Positions 62,760 through 64,000 of a stretch of DNA of 64,000 nt are shown here, in pieces. This stretch comes from Dyadobacter sp. MSC1_007 (lineage in GTDB: Bacteria; Bacteroidota; Bacteroidia; Cytophagales; Spirosomataceae): contig NZ_JAMOZL010000005.1 in assembly GCF_023667495.1 (NCBI RefSeq), forward strand, positions 62,001 to 126,000, in the 5' to 3' direction. Below the pieces are notes generated by a model. The model ran no database searches. It was not told the origin of the DNA and worked only from the letters and a program-made list of their open reading frames with translations. The first letter of the stretch is position 1; every line of letters begins with the position of its first letter. The position numbers and the translations under genes are program-made.

Positions 62760-64000
62760 ATGTCCGATTTTATTCTCAAAGTAAAAGGCCTCTCGAAATC
62801 CTTTTCAGGTGTCAAAGCGCTGGATAATGTCAGCTTTGAACTGAAAAGAGGGGAAGTGCATGCCTTAATGGGAGAAAATGGCGCCGGAAAATCGACTTTC
62901 ATGAAGAGCCTGATTGGTTTGGTGACACCGGATACGGGTGAAATCCTGCTGGAAGGAAAAAGTTTGACAGGTAACGATGTCAATGAAACATTGAAAAAAG
63001 GCATTTCCATGATTCATCAGGAAATCCTCATTGTTCCGGAGTTGACTGTTGCTCAGAATATATTTTTGGGAAGAGAAAAAGAGGCATCCGGAAAAAGTGG
63101 GTTGCTTGCTGGCTGGTTGAACGACTCGGTGATCAACACAAAGGCAGAGCAGCTTTTGACCGGAATGGGCGTCAATATCGCTCCGAAAGCGAAAATGAAA
63201 TACCTGAGCGTAGCGCAAATGCAAATGGTCGAGATTGCGAAGGCTATTTCCAACAATGCCAGGGTGATCATTATGGACGAACCTACGTCGGCAATATCCG
63301 ACAAGGAAGTTGCCGTGCTTTTCAGGATCATCCGAGACCTGAAAGCGAAAGGAGTTGGCATTATTTACATTTCGCACAAAATGGACGAGATTTTCGAGAT
63401 CTCGGACACTATTACCGTATTGCGCGATGGGAAATACATTGGAACCAAAAGCGCGTTCGACCTTGATCGGAGTTCGTTGATATCCATGATGGTAGGTCGG
63501 GAAATCGATCAGATGTTTCCCGAGCCGAGTCAGGGCAATGGAGAAGAATTGCTGTCAGTCGAGAACCTGGGCAGCAATGGGAAATTTTCGAATATCAGTT
63601 TTAAAGTGCGTGCTGGGGAGATACTGGGTTTAGCAGGTCTAATGGGCGCTGGCAGGACCGAAATAGCACGCACGATTTTTGGGCTCGATTCATTTGACGA
63701 AGGTCAGATTCAGATCAAAAACGATGCGGTAAGAATTCGCACACCACGGGAGGCTATTCGAAAAGGAATAGGGTACGTAAGCGAAGATAGAAAAGGGCTG
63801 GGGTTTATTCCCCGAATGTCTGTGAAAGACAATATGACGCTTTCGAGCATCGGTAACCACCGGAAAGGTGCGTTTATCGATCAGCGGAGCGAACAATCGG
63901 CAACGGAGCGGATGATCGCAGACCTGCGTATCAAAACATCCGGTACCCACCAAAAAGTGACTTATCTGAGCGGAGGTAACCAGCAAAAAGTGGTAATCGG
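62760..64000 (+). CDS. Ribose-type sugar ABC importer ATPase, partial at the window end
   Basis: The first 413 residues of a duplicated ATPase of the RbsA/MglA/XylG type, normally about 500 residues; it runs off the right edge without a stop. Start is ATG 62760. The first domain has Walker A GENGAGKST, signature LSVAQMQ (a variant of LSGGQ) and Walker B VIIMDEPTSA. The second half has the degenerate P-loop LGLAGLMGAGRTE and the signature LSGGNQQK, as expected for this family. It powers uptake of a monosaccharide with a membrane permease and binding protein that should be encoded just beyond the window. It places ABC import, not SusCD uptake, in this sugar locus. Confidence 0.95.
   Translation, partial: MSDFILKVKGLSKSFSGVKALDNVSFELKRGEVHALMGENGAGKSTFMKSLIGLVTPDTGEILLEGKSLTGNDVNETLKKGISMIHQEILIVPELTVAQNIFLGREKEASGKSGLLAGWLNDSVINTKAEQLLTGMGVNIAPKAKMKYLSVAQMQMVEIAKAISNNARVIIMDEPTSAISDKEVAVLFRIIRDLKAKGVGIIYISHKMDEIFEISDTITVLRDGKYIGTKSAFDLDRSSLISMMVGREIDQMFPEPSQGNGEELLSVENLGSNGKFSNISFKVRAGEILGLAGLMGAGRTEIARTIFGLDSFDEGQIQIKNDAVRIRTPREAIRKGIGYVSEDRKGLGFIPRMSVKDNMTLSSIGNHRKGAFIDQRSEQSATERMIADLRIKTSGTHQKVTYLSGGNQQKVVI

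Overview
The window looks like chromosomal DNA from a Bacteroidota bacterium of the order Cytophagales, most likely a Dyadobacter-like genome (the genus is inference). Supporting signs are a TamB/TamL pair whose Omp85 member begins as a lipoprotein, a TonB receptor with an N-terminal carboxypeptidase-regulatory domain, a long alpha-2-macroglobulin, a FtsK-lolA pair, few Shine-Dalgarno sites, TAnnTTTG-type -7 boxes, and many secreted carbohydrate enzymes. No rRNA, tRNA, CRISPR array, insertion sequence or prophage was seen. Genes lie on both strands in short operons separated by hairpin terminators.

Layout: 1-2.8 kb holds the end of a membrane protein gene, a DegT-type aminotransferase and a PIN-domain two-gene unit. 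2.9-13.4 kb holds a 2033-residue alpha-2-macroglobulin, divergent from an RND efflux adaptor/pump pair. 13.4-25 kb is mostly housekeeping: fatty acid desaturase, metK, lipA, waaA, a ROK regulator, rsgA and methylmalonyl-CoA epimerase. 22.6-33.5 kb is envelope biogenesis: TamL, TamB, a LolA-like periplasmic protein and a TonB-dependent receptor. 33.7-40.6 kb holds a GH20 hexosaminidase, a small-protein/nucleotidyltransferase pair, pyrD, ftsK and lolA. 40.7-46.1 kb groups light- and stress-related genes: a DUF2383 protein, topoisomerase IB, a bacteriophytochrome kinase with its heme oxygenase, and a DUF4142 lipoprotein. 46.3-51.1 kb is a likely operon with a sulfatase, a flavin oxidoreductase, a lipoprotein-type formylglycine-generating enzyme and a small hydrolase. 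A YceI protein follows.

From 51.8 kb to the right edge nearly every gene concerns sugars: exported GH130, DUF1080 and ThuA proteins; three different TIM-barrel isomerase/lyase-type proteins; an alpha/beta hydrolase; a DUF4432 mutarotase-like protein; a cupin isomerase-like protein; a Gfo/Idh/MocA dehydrogenase; and the ATPase of a ribose-type ABC importer, cut by the window end. I read this as one catabolic locus that trims a glycoside in the periplasm, imports the product by an ABC transporter rather than a SusCD pair, and processes it by oxidation, epimerisation and dehydration or lyase steps. The substrate cannot be read from the sequence. This locus, the FGE-sulfatase operon and the two toxin-antitoxin-like pairs are the best places for new biology.
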